A stretch of 55,984 nucleotides of DNA. Source: an uncultured Methylococcaceae bacterium. GTDB taxonomy: Bacteria; Pseudomonadota; Gammaproteobacteria; Methylococcales; Methylomonadaceae. Position numbers and translations under genes: made by a program. Below the pieces are notes generated by a model. The model saw only the letters and a program-made list of their open reading frames with translations, made no database searches and was not told where the DNA came from. The stretch covers positions 1 through 55,984 of the forward strand of contig CAIVQX010000014.1 of assembly GCA_903908165.1 (NCBI GenBank), given 5' to 3'. Each line of letters opens with the position of its first letter. The stretch's first letter is position 1. Positions 12,942 to 22,127 of this stretch are shown piece after piece.

Positions 12942-13553
12942 ATGAATATACAACACAAAGCTCATCCCTGGCATGGCATAAAACCAGGTGATAACGCACC
13001 TACCATTGTTACAGCTTTTATCGAAATCGTTCCCTCTGATACGGTTAAATATGAGATTGATAAAGAGAGTGGCTATCTTAAAATCGATAGGCCACAAAAG
13101 TTTTCCAATATGATTCCTACGCTTTATGGTTTTATTCCACAAACCTATTGTGCTGAGAAAATTGCCGAATATGCATCGCTAAAATCGGGAAGAGAAGTAG
13201 CTAAAGGTGATGGTGATCCTTTGGATATTTGCGTTTTAAGTGAACGTAGCGTTACTCATGGTGATATTTTATTACAAGCCATTCCAATTGGTGGTTTTCG
13301 TTTGTTGGATGGAGGTGAAGCAGATGACAAAATTATTGCAGTGATGAGAGGTGACGAATTTTATCGGCAATGGAATGACGTTTCAGACTGCCCAGAGTCT
13401 TATATTAACCGTCTCAAACATTATTTTTTGACGTATAAGCATTTACCGAGTGAAAAAAGTATTTGTGAAATTACAAATGTCTATGGTCGGGATGAAGCAC
13501 ATGAAGTAATTAAACGATCTATGGAGGATTATAAAAGTCATTTTGGGAGTTGA
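12942..13553 (+). CDS. ppa: Inorganic pyrophosphatase, family I
   Basis: Hydrolyses pyrophosphate to phosphate in the cytoplasm. Seen: N-terminal EIVPSDTVKYEIDKESGYLKIDR with the Lys and Glu active-site residues, YGFIPQTYC, and the metal-binding DGDPLDICVL followed by D-D-K-I-I-AV. 203 residues fits the family but the chain has more than one insertion relative to E. coli Ppa (176). It faces the convergent bat operon, 15 bp away. Confidence 0.9.
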   Translation: MNIQHKAHPWHGIKPGDNAPTIVTAFIEIVPSDTVKYEIDKESGYLKIDRPQKFSNMIPTLYGFIPQTYCAEKIAEYASLKSGREVAKGDGDPLDICVLSERSVTHGDILLQAIPIGGFRLLDGGEADDKIIAVMRGDEFYRQWNDVSDCPESYINRLKHYFLTYKHLPSEKSICEITNVYGRDEAHEVIKRSMEDYKSHFGS

Positions 13554-13568
13554 AAACGGTTTAATTTT

Positions 13569-15308
13569 TCACTGTTGCTTACGTTGGCCGTATTGATATT
13601 TAAACTTACGTTTCAACAAGCCGGCAGGATCATCCGGGATACGTTTAAGCCATTGTTCGTTGGCTTGTTGGTCTTCAGTTGAAAGTTGATCTTGGTCGGA
13701 GAGAGCTTTTTTTTCTTCCTTATCATTTTTAGCTTCATCAGGCTTTTTTTGTTTGGCTTGTTGTGCTTTAGTTTCTTCAGCTTGTTTTTCGTCTTTTTTA
13801 TCTTGTTGTTCTTTGTTTACAGCAGATTTTTGTTCATCTGCTTGTTCCTGTTGGGTTTTTTTCTCTTCTGATTGTTGAGGTTTTTGTTCGGCTTTTTGTT
13901 CGTCTGATTTTTCAGCATCATTTTGCTGTTGTTGGTCTAGTTGTTGTTTTTTTAGTTCATTTTCCACCAGTTCTTTATTATATTGGGCATCAGCATCATC
14001 AGGTTTAAGTTGCAGAGCTTTTTCATACGCTTTGATGGCTTGTTCCAATTGTCCTGATTGCGCCAGTACATTGCCTTGATTATAAGCACTTTGTTCAGTT
14101 TGAGAGCTCTTTAAGTTTTCCAAGGCTTTATCATAAGCACCGGCTTTGTAATTAGCTGCAGCTTTCCAATCAGGATTTTTAAATAGATTAGCGGCTTGTT
14201 CAAATTGGTTATTTTTGTAGGCTTGCTGTGCTTGTTGATCTTGGTTTTGCCATAAATCTTGCCATTCGAAGGCGTAACTATTTTTAGGCAATGGCAATAA
14301 AAGTAGTAAACCAAAACACAATAGACCTCTTCTAAAGCTGAGCGCTGCCAGTGGTAAAGTTAGTAATAATAGCCAAGGCCCTTTATCTTCCCATATATCT
14401 ATTAGCAAGTTTTTATTCTCCTTACCTTCTTGTTGTACAGGCTTATCAATTTCGGACAGTAATGTTTTTATATCCGTGTCATCTGCAGTTAATGATTGAT
14501 AAATGCCTTGTCCTGCTTCGGCCAGCTTTGCCAAATCACGGCTATTTAATTTAGGAAGTACAATATTGCCTTGGTCGTCTTTTAAAAAACCACCTTCAGG
14601 GAGTGTTATGGGTGCACCATCAGTTGTTCCTAAACCTAATATGGATAAATGGTAGTTATCAAGGGAAGATGCAACATTTTTTGAATTATCTAAATCAACA
14701 TTATCAGTAACTAAGAGTATTTGGCCTTTTTGAAGTCCCGATTGATTAAATAAGGCAACAGCTTTTTCAAGTACCAATTTTGTATTATTACCCTCAATGG
14801 GCATAATATCGGTAGTGAGTGCCGGTAACTGGTTAATTATGGTTTCCGTATCATCAGTTAGGGGCGTTACGGTGAAGGCATCGCCAGCGTAAACCAATAA
14901 TGCAGTTTGACCATCAGTTCGTTGCTGGAGTATATCGGCTATTTTATAGCGGGCTCTAATTAGACGACTGGGCTTAATATCTTCTGCGTCCATTGATTTA
15001 GATAAATTCAGTGCAATGACTAATGCGGAGTCATTTCTAAATACCGGCGAAGGTATGCGCTGCCAGGTAGGGCCTGCTAATGCAGAGATTGCTAATAAGA
15101 CAGCGATCGCAGTTGTAGTTATAGGCCAGCGGCTTTGATTTACAGCTTTTTCTTGTAATAAATACGGTAATAAATCTGCATCACATACTGAAGACCAATT
15201 GCTACTACCAAGTTTGTTTTTTATCAATAAAATAACAATAACAACAAAAGGAACAAGAGCTAGTAACCAGTAAGGTCTGATAAAGTGGAAGTCAGCTAGG
15301 CTGCTCAT
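13569..15308 (-). CDS. BatB/BatC-type protein: von Willebrand A domain plus TPR and Lys/Glu/Gln-rich tail
   Basis: Inner-membrane protein of the Bat (Bacteroides aerotolerance) type. Two membrane segments (residues 13-30 and 45-65) precede a VWA domain, then two more hydrophobic segments near 300-340, then a periplasmic region with TPR repeats (YNQGNVLAQSGQLEQAIKAYEKAL) and a 120-residue K/E/Q-rich tail. The MIDAS metal site is altered: the first residue of D-x-S-x-S is Asn (ALNLSKSMDAEDI). The start MSSLADFHFIRPYW overlaps the batA stop (ATGA); an upstream in-frame start at 15371 lies within batA. This matches a fusion of BatB and BatC, common in Proteobacteria. The physiological role remains poorly known. 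Confidence 0.88.
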   Translation of the reverse strand: MSSLADFHFIRPYWLLALVPFVVIVILLIKNKLGSSNWSSVCDADLLPYLLQEKAVNQSRWPITTTAIAVLLAISALAGPTWQRIPSPVFRNDSALVIALNLSKSMDAEDIKPSRLIRARYKIADILQQRTDGQTALLVYAGDAFTVTPLTDDTETIINQLPALTTDIMPIEGNNTKLVLEKAVALFNQSGLQKGQILLVTDNVDLDNSKNVASSLDNYHLSILGLGTTDGAPITLPEGGFLKDDQGNIVLPKLNSRDLAKLAEAGQGIYQSLTADDTDIKTLLSEIDKPVQQEGKENKNLLIDIWEDKGPWLLLLTLPLAALSFRRGLLCFGLLLLLPLPKNSYAFEWQDLWQNQDQQAQQAYKNNQFEQAANLFKNPDWKAAANYKAGAYDKALENLKSSQTEQSAYNQGNVLAQSGQLEQAIKAYEKALQLKPDDADAQYNKELVENELKKQQLDQQQQNDAEKSDEQKAEQKPQQSEEKKTQQEQADEQKSAVNKEQQDKKDEKQAEETKAQQAKQKKPDEAKNDKEEKKALSDQDQLSTEDQQANEQWLKRIPDDPAGLLKRKFKYQYGQRKQQ

Positions 15309-16285
15309 GATGGCCTCAGGCGAGATAAGGAAATAAGGGTTGTTAAACCAAGTGCTAGTGATAATGGCCAAAAATATAATTCACTTCGTGGTCTGAAGTA
15401 TTGTTTGTCTTTCTCAACAGGTTCAAGTTTATCGAGTAACATATAGATATTATTTAATTCTTCAGAATTTCTTGCGCGAAAATAGCGACCACCGGTGCTT
15501 TCAGCAACCTTAACTAAGGTGTTTTCGTCCAAGTCACGGGAGGGATTAACTTTACGATTACCAAAAAAACTTCGAACTATCATTTCATCTGCACCGACAC
15601 CGATAGTGTATATTTTTAATTGATTTGCAGCAGCCAGTTCAGCGGCTTTTAAGGGTGAGACTTCACCGGCAGTGTTGGCACCATCGGTTAATAGTATTAA
15701 GACTCGGCTATTGGCAGGTTGATTTTTAAGACGTTTAACCGCCAAACCAATTGCATCCCCAATTGCTGTGTTTTCGCCAGCAAGACCTATAGCAGATTCA
15801 TTCAATAAAGTTAGCACGGTTTTTCTATCAAACGTTAAGGGAGTTTGTAAATAGGCCTGTGTACCAAAAAGAATTAATCCGATCCGGTCTCCGATACGTT
15901 TGTTAATAAAATCACTGGCTACCCATTTGATTGCAGTAAGTCTATCGACAGGATTTTTGTTAATTAGAAAATCTTGTTCTTCCATGCTGCCTGATAAGTC
16001 AACGGCTAACATTAAATCACGGCCACTTACAGCTTGTTCAATTGGCTCTCCAAGCCACTGTGGACGGGTACAGGCTATTACCAATAAAAACCAGGCGATT
16101 GTGGCCAACAATAAAGGCCATTGTTGGTGTTTGGAAATTAATGGTGTTTTACCGTCAGAAAAATCATCCAGAAATGGAACTTTTAAGGCAGATTGTTTTA
16201 ATGGGGTATTCGCAGGTATCAACCAACGGACTAATAAAGGTAAAGGTAAGGCAGTTAAGAGCCAAGGCCACTCAAAATGAATCAT
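15305..16285 (-). CDS. BatA-type von Willebrand factor A domain membrane protein
   Basis: 326 residues: an N-terminal membrane segment (about 8-24), a second at 57-75, a VWA domain and a C-terminal membrane segment (near 305-322). The MIDAS motif is intact: LAVDLSGSMEEQD, then the Thr loop, then ILLTDGANTAGE. Paralogue of the downstream BatB-like protein. It overlaps the genes on both sides by 4 bp. Known of the family: works with MoxR ATPases, probably in folding, metal-centre insertion or envelope stress tolerance. Confidence 0.9.
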   Translation of the reverse strand: MIHFEWPWLLTALPLPLLVRWLIPANTPLKQSALKVPFLDDFSDGKTPLISKHQQWPLLLATIAWFLLVIACTRPQWLGEPIEQAVSGRDLMLAVDLSGSMEEQDFLINKNPVDRLTAIKWVASDFINKRIGDRIGLILFGTQAYLQTPLTFDRKTVLTLLNESAIGLAGENTAIGDAIGLAVKRLKNQPANSRVLILLTDGANTAGEVSPLKAAELAAANQLKIYTIGVGADEMIVRSFFGNRKVNPSRDLDENTLVKVAESTGGRYFRARNSEELNNIYMLLDKLEPVEKDKQYFRPRSELYFWPLSLALGLTTLISLSRLRPS

Positions 16286-16773
16286 GATTTTAGTTTTCTT
16301 TTGGTGAATTTTGTTTGTACTTTAAGCCAGTCTTCACACAAACTAATTAGTTGGGTAATTTCAAGATTTGTCGGTTGCGTATTTTTATAGGGCGCATCGG
16401 CCAGTAGTTGACCACAACCTGAACTAAAGGGCTCACCTGTTAATGAACTATCAAGAAAAGCCAACCATTGTCGACCCGTTAAACTAGCCACTTCTTCCCG
16501 CTGTATAAGGCTAATAGCAACACGGCGAATAAGCATGGAAAGTTGGCGTAGTTTCATTTCGTTATCAAGAGACGAACATTCTTTAATAACAGTCAACTGT
16601 TTTATCGCTGTATCGATAGTGGTTTTACGTGTCAGACGTTTGTAAAACCAATAAAAAAATACAATAAGCAATGGCATCAAAATTATTATCAGCCACCAGC
16701 CGATAGCAGGTGGCCACCAACTGATTGCGTCAGGAAGATGAATGTCTTTAAGCGGTAGTTGAGTTGTTGGCAT
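16282..16773 (-). CDS. DUF4381 membrane protein of the bat operon
   Basis: 163 residues with one strong membrane segment (WWPPAIGWWLIIILMPLLIVFFYWFY, about 20-45) preceded by the typical LPLKDIHLPDAISWWPPAIGWW, the mark of DUF4381 proteins. The rest is a soluble helical domain (REEVASLTGRQWLAFLDSSL). It is always found between DUF58 and BatA genes in such operons; no biochemical function is established. Its stop overlaps the batA start. Confidence 0.85.
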   Translation of the reverse strand: MPTTQLPLKDIHLPDAISWWPPAIGWWLIIILMPLLIVFFYWFYKRLTRKTTIDTAIKQLTVIKECSSLDNEMKLRQLSMLIRRVAISLIQREEVASLTGRQWLAFLDSSLTGEPFSSGCGQLLADAPYKNTQPTNLEITQLISLCEDWLKVQTKFTKRKLKS

Positions 16774-16847
16774 TAGTTTTAATCAAAATAACGATTGCAG
16801 ATGTGAAGCAAGTTAAAGACTCCCAGATACCTTTTAGTTCATAGTTA

Positions 16848-17792
16848 TCATTTTAAACATTGAAATGGATCTTCTGAAGTGCTGCATTTAAGGAATATTA
16901 ACCCCCTTTTTTTAGCTAATGATTCGATTCGTTGTAGGCGTAGAGTAAAAAGATTTTGAAAGTTTTTTAGCCGTTGTTCGTCACTAGTGTCAATAACAAC
17001 ATCACGTTCATTGTTAGTAAAACGATAACGTCCTTTAGTAGGTAAACTTTTTTCCAGAGGGTCGTAGATAAATATTAATACTACTTCGCAATGCTGAGCC
17101 AATTTGGCAAGACATGTTTCTGTTTGTTCATTGATGCCTCGAAAATCACTGATAACATAAACCAGACTGCCAGGACGCGTGTGTTGGGTTAATCTTGCCA
17201 ATACCTGTTCCAACGTAATTTTTGGTAGTGCTGTAGTGCCTAATTCATTTGCTGAAGAAGTTATATTAGTTTTACCAACAATAGCACTTAAAAAGCGTAA
17301 TACAGCATGTCTACCATTTTGCGGCTTTAATTCAAGACACTCTAGTTCAGAAAATATTTGTCCGCCTATTCGATCGCCATGATATTCGGCTGCCCAAGCC
17401 AATAAACCGGCTAATTTTGCTGCCAACACAGATTTAAAGACGCCACGTGTAGCAAACTGCATGGTAAGACGGTCATCCACAGAAATAAATACCGGTCTTT
17501 CTCGTTCTTCTCTGAATACTTTAGTATGGGTTTTTCCAGTACGTGCAGTAACGCGCCAGTCAATACTACGAATATCATCGCCCGGTTGATATAAACGGGC
17601 TTCATCGAACTCCATACCACGACCTTTAAAGCGTGATACGTAACTCCCACTTTGCTGAGAACGATTTTGGGTATGATGTAAATTTATACGAGTTGCCTGT
17701 TTTGCTAAATTAATGAGTGTTTTTAATGAAACAGAAACCAATTCATTTCTTAATTGGTTGGTGGTTTCAGCTTTTTTATTAAATAGCATCAA
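16848..17792 (-). CDS. DUF58 domain-containing protein
   Basis: 314-residue soluble protein with the diagnostic DUF58 block GRGMEFDEARLYQPGDDIRSIDWRVTART followed by TKVFREERERPVFISVD. The C-terminal half resembles a degenerate VWA fold (SLVYVISDFRGI). It overlaps the moxR stop by 4 bp and precedes the DUF4381 gene. Such proteins are thought to be adaptors between MoxR and the VWA proteins; this is inference from conserved gene order. Confidence 0.9.
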   Translation of the reverse strand: MMLFNKKAETTNQLRNELVSVSLKTLINLAKQATRINLHHTQNRSQQSGSYVSRFKGRGMEFDEARLYQPGDDIRSIDWRVTARTGKTHTKVFREERERPVFISVDDRLTMQFATRGVFKSVLAAKLAGLLAWAAEYHGDRIGGQIFSELECLELKPQNGRHAVLRFLSAIVGKTNITSSANELGTTALPKITLEQVLARLTQHTRPGSLVYVISDFRGINEQTETCLAKLAQHCEVVLIFIYDPLEKSLPTKGRYRFTNNERDVVIDTSDEQRLKNFQNLFTLRLQRIESLAKKRGLIFLKCSTSEDPFQCLK

Positions 17793-18793
17793 GGTACAGC
17801 AATCCTGGAGATAAGTTCTTTGATAAAATGATCGGTAGTAATACCTTCTGCTTCAGCTTCATAAGATAAAATCAGGCGGTGTCGCAATACATCAAAAGCC
17901 ATTTCCTGAATATCTTCGGGGCCGACAAAGTCCCGTTGTGATAACCACGCTTTAGCTCTGGAACAGCGATCCAGAGCAATACTGGCTCTTGGACTTGCTC
18001 CATATTGCAGCCATGAACCAAGATCTTGACCATAAGCGGATGGATTACGGGTCGCAAGTATAATTTGCAGTAAATAATCTTCAAGGCTTTCTGCCATATA
18101 AATATCCAACACTTCGTTACGAGCATCGAATAGGGTACTTTGAGTAATGGGCTCAAATGAATCATTAGGGTTTAATGATACTGAACGTGCCTCTGATCTG
18201 GCTAAGTGCAGAATGCTTTTTTCATGTTCGGCTTTAGGGTAATCCACTTTAACATGCAGTAAAAAACGATCCAGTTGGGCTTCAGGTAAAGGATAGGTAC
18301 CTTCTTGTTCAATAGGATTTTGTGTCGCCATTACCATAAACAATTTTGGCAAAGGATAGGTGGCTTGGCCTACGGTTATTTGTCGCTCCGCCATCGCTTC
18401 CAATAAAGCGGCCTGAACTTTAGCTGGAGAGCGGTTAATTTCATCAGCTAATATTAGATTGTGAAATAAAGGACCTTTTTGAAATTCAAATGTGCCAGCC
18501 TGAGGGCGATAAATCTCGGTTCCTGTTAAATCTGCAGGTAATAAGTCAGGCGTGAACTGTACGCGATGAAAATCTCCGTGGATACCCTTACTTAACACAT
18601 TAATTGCTCTGGTTTTGGCCAGTCCGGGAGCACCTTCAACCAAAATATGCCCATCGGCCAACAAACCGATTAGCATTCTTTCAACAAGGATATCCTGTCC
18701 GATAATTTCCTTATTTATGTAATTTTTTAAACCAATTAACAAAGTTTGAGTAGAAGCTTTTGAGAGGTTTTGTTTGCTGTTAGGTTCTGACAT
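17789..18793 (-). CDS. MoxR-family AAA+ ATPase
   Basis: 334 residues. Walker A is EGAPGLAKTR near 55-64, Walker B is LADEINRSPAKVQAALLEAM near 115, sensor 1 is ATQNPIEQEGTYPLPEAQLDRF, and the C-terminal lid shows GASPRASIALDRCSRAKAW. MoxR enzymes act as chaperone-like ATPases for metal-dependent or VWA-containing partners. It is first in a five-gene minus-strand operon (13569-18793) with overlapping genes. Confidence 0.93.
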   Translation of the reverse strand: MSEPNSKQNLSKASTQTLLIGLKNYINKEIIGQDILVERMLIGLLADGHILVEGAPGLAKTRAINVLSKGIHGDFHRVQFTPDLLPADLTGTEIYRPQAGTFEFQKGPLFHNLILADEINRSPAKVQAALLEAMAERQITVGQATYPLPKLFMVMATQNPIEQEGTYPLPEAQLDRFLLHVKVDYPKAEHEKSILHLARSEARSVSLNPNDSFEPITQSTLFDARNEVLDIYMAESLEDYLLQIILATRNPSAYGQDLGSWLQYGASPRASIALDRCSRAKAWLSQRDFVGPEDIQEMAFDVLRHRLILSYEAEAEGITTDHFIKELISRIAVP

Positions 18794-18975
18794 GATAGGT
18801 GTTATATTTAATCCATAGTATAAAAGCGATACATCTGAAATAGTCGACGTATATTATTTTGATAAGCAATAGTTGATAAGTGTAAATTTTTGCTTAGTCA
18901 TCGCGCAATGTTATAAACAATTTTTTAACTAAAAAGTTCCTTATTCTAACCGGATATCAGTTTAGACAACATAAC
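18794..18975. promoter_or_regulatory. Divergent promoter region between moxR and the POT transporter
   Basis: 182 bp, AT-rich, between oppositely oriented genes. It must contain promoters for both, but I see no distinct operator or strong inverted repeat. Confidence 0.4.
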
Positions 18976-20310
18976 ATGATTAACTATAAAAGTAGGCCGG
19001 ATTCTACAAAAACTTTGCCAGACGGGATATCTTATATTGTCGGTAATGAAGTTGCTGAGCGTTTTAGCTATTATGGCATGCGGGCGATATTAGTGACTTT
19101 TATGACACAGTACTTGTTGAATTCTTCTGGTCAATCAGATGTTATGTCAGCAAATGAAGCACAGGGTTATTTTCATTTGTTCGTTTCTATTGTTTATTTT
19201 ATGCCTTTTTTTGGCGCTTTATTGGCAGATGGACTGCTAGGTAAATATAGAACAATTATCTTTTTATCGCTAGTTTATTGTCTGGGACATTTCGTGCTTG
19301 CGATTGATAATACCAGAATGGGGTTGGTGATGGGGCAAGGACTTATTGCCGCTGGAGCCGGTGGAATAAAACCTTGCGTTTCTGCACATATAGGCGATCA
19401 GTTTGGTATTGCAAACCAGCATCTCATGTCTACAGTATTTGGTTGGTTTTATTTCGCTATAAATTTTGGTGCATTTACGGCCATGCTTATTATTCCTTGG
19501 TTACTTGAATATTATGGAGCCACTGTTGCATTTGCTGTACCAGGGTTTTTAATGCTATTGGCAACGATAACTTTCTGGTTAGGTCGATATCGATTTGTCC
19601 ATATTCAGCCTGCTGGTATTAATTTTATTAAAGAAATGTGTAGTCAAGTGGGCATAAGAAGTTTGTGTAAGCTATCAACTATTTATGCTTTTATTGCTGT
19701 ATTTTGGGCCTTGTTTGATCAAACTGGGTCCTCTTGGATAGTTCAAGCTCAAAAAATGGATCGCATGGTTTTTGGTTTTGAATTATTACCTTCGCAAATT
19801 CAAGCGGCTAATCCTCTGTTTATTATGTTGTTGGTGCCTTTTTTTTCATACTTTGTTTATCCGCTGCTAAGTCGTTTTTTTGTATTAACGGCCTTACGAA
19901 AAATGATTATCGGTTTATTTTTAATGGTTATTGCTTTTGCTATACCAAGTGTCATACAAATGCAGTTAGACAAGGGCCTAATGCCGCACATAACTTTGCA
20001 GTTATTGGCTTACGTCTTGTTAACTTCAGCCGAAGTTATGGTTTCGATAACCTGCCTAGAGTTTTCTTACACGCAAGCCCCAAAAACTATGAAATCTTTT
20101 GTGATGGCATTTTATTTTTTGTCAGTTGCAATAGGAAATCTTTTTACCAGTGCCGTAAATTTCTTTATTCAAAACGAAGATGGAACGACCAAGCTTGCTG
20201 GCGCAAGTTACTACTGGTTTTTTACCGGATTAATGTTGTTAACAGCATTGCTGTTTATGTTTGTGAGTAAGCAATACCAAGAAGACCGAATAACAGCAAC
20301 TGACATATGA
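18976..20310 (+). CDS. POT/PTR2-family proton-coupled peptide transporter
   Basis: 444 residues with about 12 membrane segments. Helix 1 carries the family motif E-x-x-E-R-F-x-Y-Y (GNEVAERFSYYGMRAIL), and the PTR2 signature GAGGIKPCVSAHIGDQF follows near residue 135. POT proteins import di- and tripeptides with protons; substrate range cannot be read from the sequence. It stands alone, with a 69-bp gap to the SDR gene. Confidence 0.88.
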   Translation: MINYKSRPDSTKTLPDGISYIVGNEVAERFSYYGMRAILVTFMTQYLLNSSGQSDVMSANEAQGYFHLFVSIVYFMPFFGALLADGLLGKYRTIIFLSLVYCLGHFVLAIDNTRMGLVMGQGLIAAGAGGIKPCVSAHIGDQFGIANQHLMSTVFGWFYFAINFGAFTAMLIIPWLLEYYGATVAFAVPGFLMLLATITFWLGRYRFVHIQPAGINFIKEMCSQVGIRSLCKLSTIYAFIAVFWALFDQTGSSWIVQAQKMDRMVFGFELLPSQIQAANPLFIMLLVPFFSYFVYPLLSRFFVLTALRKMIIGLFLMVIAFAIPSVIQMQLDKGLMPHITLQLLAYVLLTSAEVMVSITCLEFSYTQAPKTMKSFVMAFYFLSVAIGNLFTSAVNFFIQNEDGTTKLAGASYYWFFTGLMLLTALLFMFVSKQYQEDRITATDI

Positions 20311-20379
20311 AAGCGTTGCGATTACAATGACAAGTAACTTAATTTTTTTAACGAACAAGTATATAAAATAGTAGTCTGT

Positions 20380-21210
20380 ATGAAATCATCAAAAACAATT
20401 CTAATTACTGGTTGTTCTTCAGGCATTGGTTATAGCACTGCTGTAGAGTTAAAAAAAAGAGGCCATTATGTTATTGCTACGGCCAGAAAAGTAGAAGATG
20501 TTAATCGTTTAAAAAATGAAGGTTTTACAGTTATTCATTTAGATTTGGCGGACAGTCAAAGTATTCATAAAGCGGTAAGTGATACACTTGAATTAACAGG
20601 CGGGTATTGTGATGCATTGTTTAATAATGGTGCTTTTGGTCAGCCGGGAGCGGTTGAAGATCTAAGTCGAGATGTGCTTAGGTATCAGTTTGAAAGTAAT
20701 CTTTTTGGCACACACGAATTGACTAATCTGCTTATTCCGGTGATGCGCAAACAGGGGCATGGACGTATTATTTATAATAGTTCTATATTAGGGTTGGTTG
20801 CCATGCGATATCGTGGTGCTTATAACGCCAGCAAGTTTGCTCTGGAAGGCTTGGCGGATACTTTACGCTTGGAACTTCACGGTACTAATATCCATATTTC
20901 GTTAATAGAGCCGGGGCCAATCTTAAGCAACTTTAGAACAAATTCATACGCGTTGTATAAAAAAAATATAGATCATGTAAATAGTTTTCATAAAGATGCT
21001 TATGAAGCCATTGAAGCTCGATTGCAAAAAGAAGGTGCTGCTGTTGTATTTACTTTGCCGGCAAAGGCAGTTGTTGAAAAAGTCATACATGCACTGGAAG
21101 CAAAGCAGCCTAGAATACGTTATTACGTGACTTTTCCAACGTATTTATTTGCAATTCTTAAACGAATTTTACCGATTTTCTGCTTGGATTATTTATTAAG
21201 AAAGGTTTAA
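20380..21210 (+). CDS. Short-chain dehydrogenase/reductase
   Basis: 276 residues. The Rossmann nucleotide-binding motif is TGCSSGIG near residues 11-18. The usual NNAG appears as NNGAFG. The catalytic Ser lies in YNSSILG and the Y-x-x-x-K pair in YNASK, followed by IEPGPI. It resembles the SDR group that acts on lipophilic alcohols and ketones (YbbO/retinol-dehydrogenase-like), and the C-terminus is hydrophobic, but the substrate is unknown. A TTG-started CPXCG gene follows 2 bp later. Confidence 0.88.
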   Translation: MKSSKTILITGCSSGIGYSTAVELKKRGHYVIATARKVEDVNRLKNEGFTVIHLDLADSQSIHKAVSDTLELTGGYCDALFNNGAFGQPGAVEDLSRDVLRYQFESNLFGTHELTNLLIPVMRKQGHGRIIYNSSILGLVAMRYRGAYNASKFALEGLADTLRLELHGTNIHISLIEPGPILSNFRTNSYALYKKNIDHVNSFHKDAYEAIEARLQKEGAAVVFTLPAKAVVEKVIHALEAKQPRIRYYVTFPTYLFAILKRILPIFCLDYLLRKV

Positions 21211-21212
21211 TT

Positions 21213-21404
21213 TTGAATCAGTTAGATGAAATTATTATTTATTGCCCCTATTGTGGCGAAGCCCTCGATGTATTAGTCGACACATCATCCGGATCGCAAC
21301 AGTACTATGAGGATTGTACGGTTTGTTGTGCACCAATTCTATTTTCACTACGCGAAGATGAAAATGGTGAACTGACAATTGACGTAAAAAGAGATGATGA
21401 ATAA
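21213..21404 (+). CDS. CPXCG-motif cysteine-rich protein
   Basis: 63 residues, probably a small zinc-ribbon protein: IYCPYCGEALDVLVD then YYEDCTVCCAPILFSL gives two C-x-x-C knuckles. The family is recognised by the CPxCG motif and the Y-x-E-D-C-x-V-C block; no function is established. It starts at TTG (21213-21215) 2 bp after the SDR stop, so it is likely cotranscribed. Confidence 0.85.
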   Translation: MNQLDEIIIYCPYCGEALDVLVDTSSGSQQYYEDCTVCCAPILFSLREDENGELTIDVKRDDE

Positions 21405-21533
21405 TTTTTTTGTGCTAAAATCCCACTTTGTAGCTGGGTAATTGACTTGAAAGCATTGCAACTGCATAAACCTCATTTTTATTTCCTGACTCTAAATAAT
21501 TATTTAAATATCAACTTTGAGGTTTAATCAGCA

Positions 21534-21917
21534 ATGATCGTATTAAAAAAAGGCTTAGTTTCTCTTGTCATGGCAGCTTCTTTAGCCGCTGTTTCTTCAT
21601 CTGCCTTTGCTGCACCAGAAGGCGAAGCTAAAGTAAAAGAAGCTATTGAAAATACCCTTTCAGGAATAGCAACATCACAAGCAGATGTTAAAGCTGGCGA
21701 CTTGGAAGCGGCCTCTAAAGATATTCTTTTAGCAGCTCAAGCATCAAAAGAATTCCGTTTTGAGGTAACAGAACGTCAACGTGAAAAAGCAACGAATTTG
21801 TTAAAAGGTGCTCGTAAATCAGCGCAAGAAGGTAATGCGGCTGCTGCTGCTGAAGGCCTAGAGAAAGCTTTGGCTTCATTTACAGAAATGAAAGCTAAAT
21901 ACGACCTAACTCATTAA
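21534..21917 (+). CDS. Small exported helical protein (paralogue 1)
   Basis: 127 residues with a clear signal peptide, cleaved after ...SSAFA near residue 26. The mature part is charged and Ala-rich, predicted mostly helical (KVKEAIENTLSGIA, LEAASKDILLAAQASKEF, RQREKATNLLKGARKSA, ALASFTEMKAKY). It has no Cys and no recognised domain. It is clearly related to the next gene: same length, same signal-peptide style and the same pattern A-x-x-A-S-K-[ED]-[IF] ... A-x-x-x-L-K. Inference: periplasmic, perhaps a small chaperone-like or metal-buffering protein, but nothing proves this. Confidence 0.8.
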   Translation: MIVLKKGLVSLVMAASLAAVSSSAFAAPEGEAKVKEAIENTLSGIATSQADVKAGDLEAASKDILLAAQASKEFRFEVTERQREKATNLLKGARKSAQEGNAAAAAEGLEKALASFTEMKAKYDLTH

Positions 21918-21936
21918 TTAGTAACTGGGCTGTAAA

Positions 21937-21970
21937 ATCAGATTCGATTGTAATTTTATAATTGAATCTG
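21937..21970. terminator. Stem-loop after paralogue 1
   Basis: TCAGATTC (21937-21944) pairs perfectly with GAATCTGA (21963-21970), and inner bases add further pairs. There is no T-run directly after it, so it may slow transcription or protect the mRNA 3' end rather than act as a full terminator. Confidence 0.4.
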
Positions 21971-22127
21971 ACTGGCTTAATAAAAACAGCTTAATACCAT
22001 TTTTAATTATGGTTAATTTAAGATAACTACATGTTAATTGTGGTAGAATTATTTTTGGCAAAAGCTATTAAGTTAGCTAAATTGTCAATATCATTATAAA
22101 TAACAACAAGTTGAGGGTTAGTAAAGC

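Noticed and set aside
13686-13871. Phe/Leu-rich plus-strand frame
   Set aside because: It is the antisense shadow of the K/E/Q-rich tail of the BatB/C protein.
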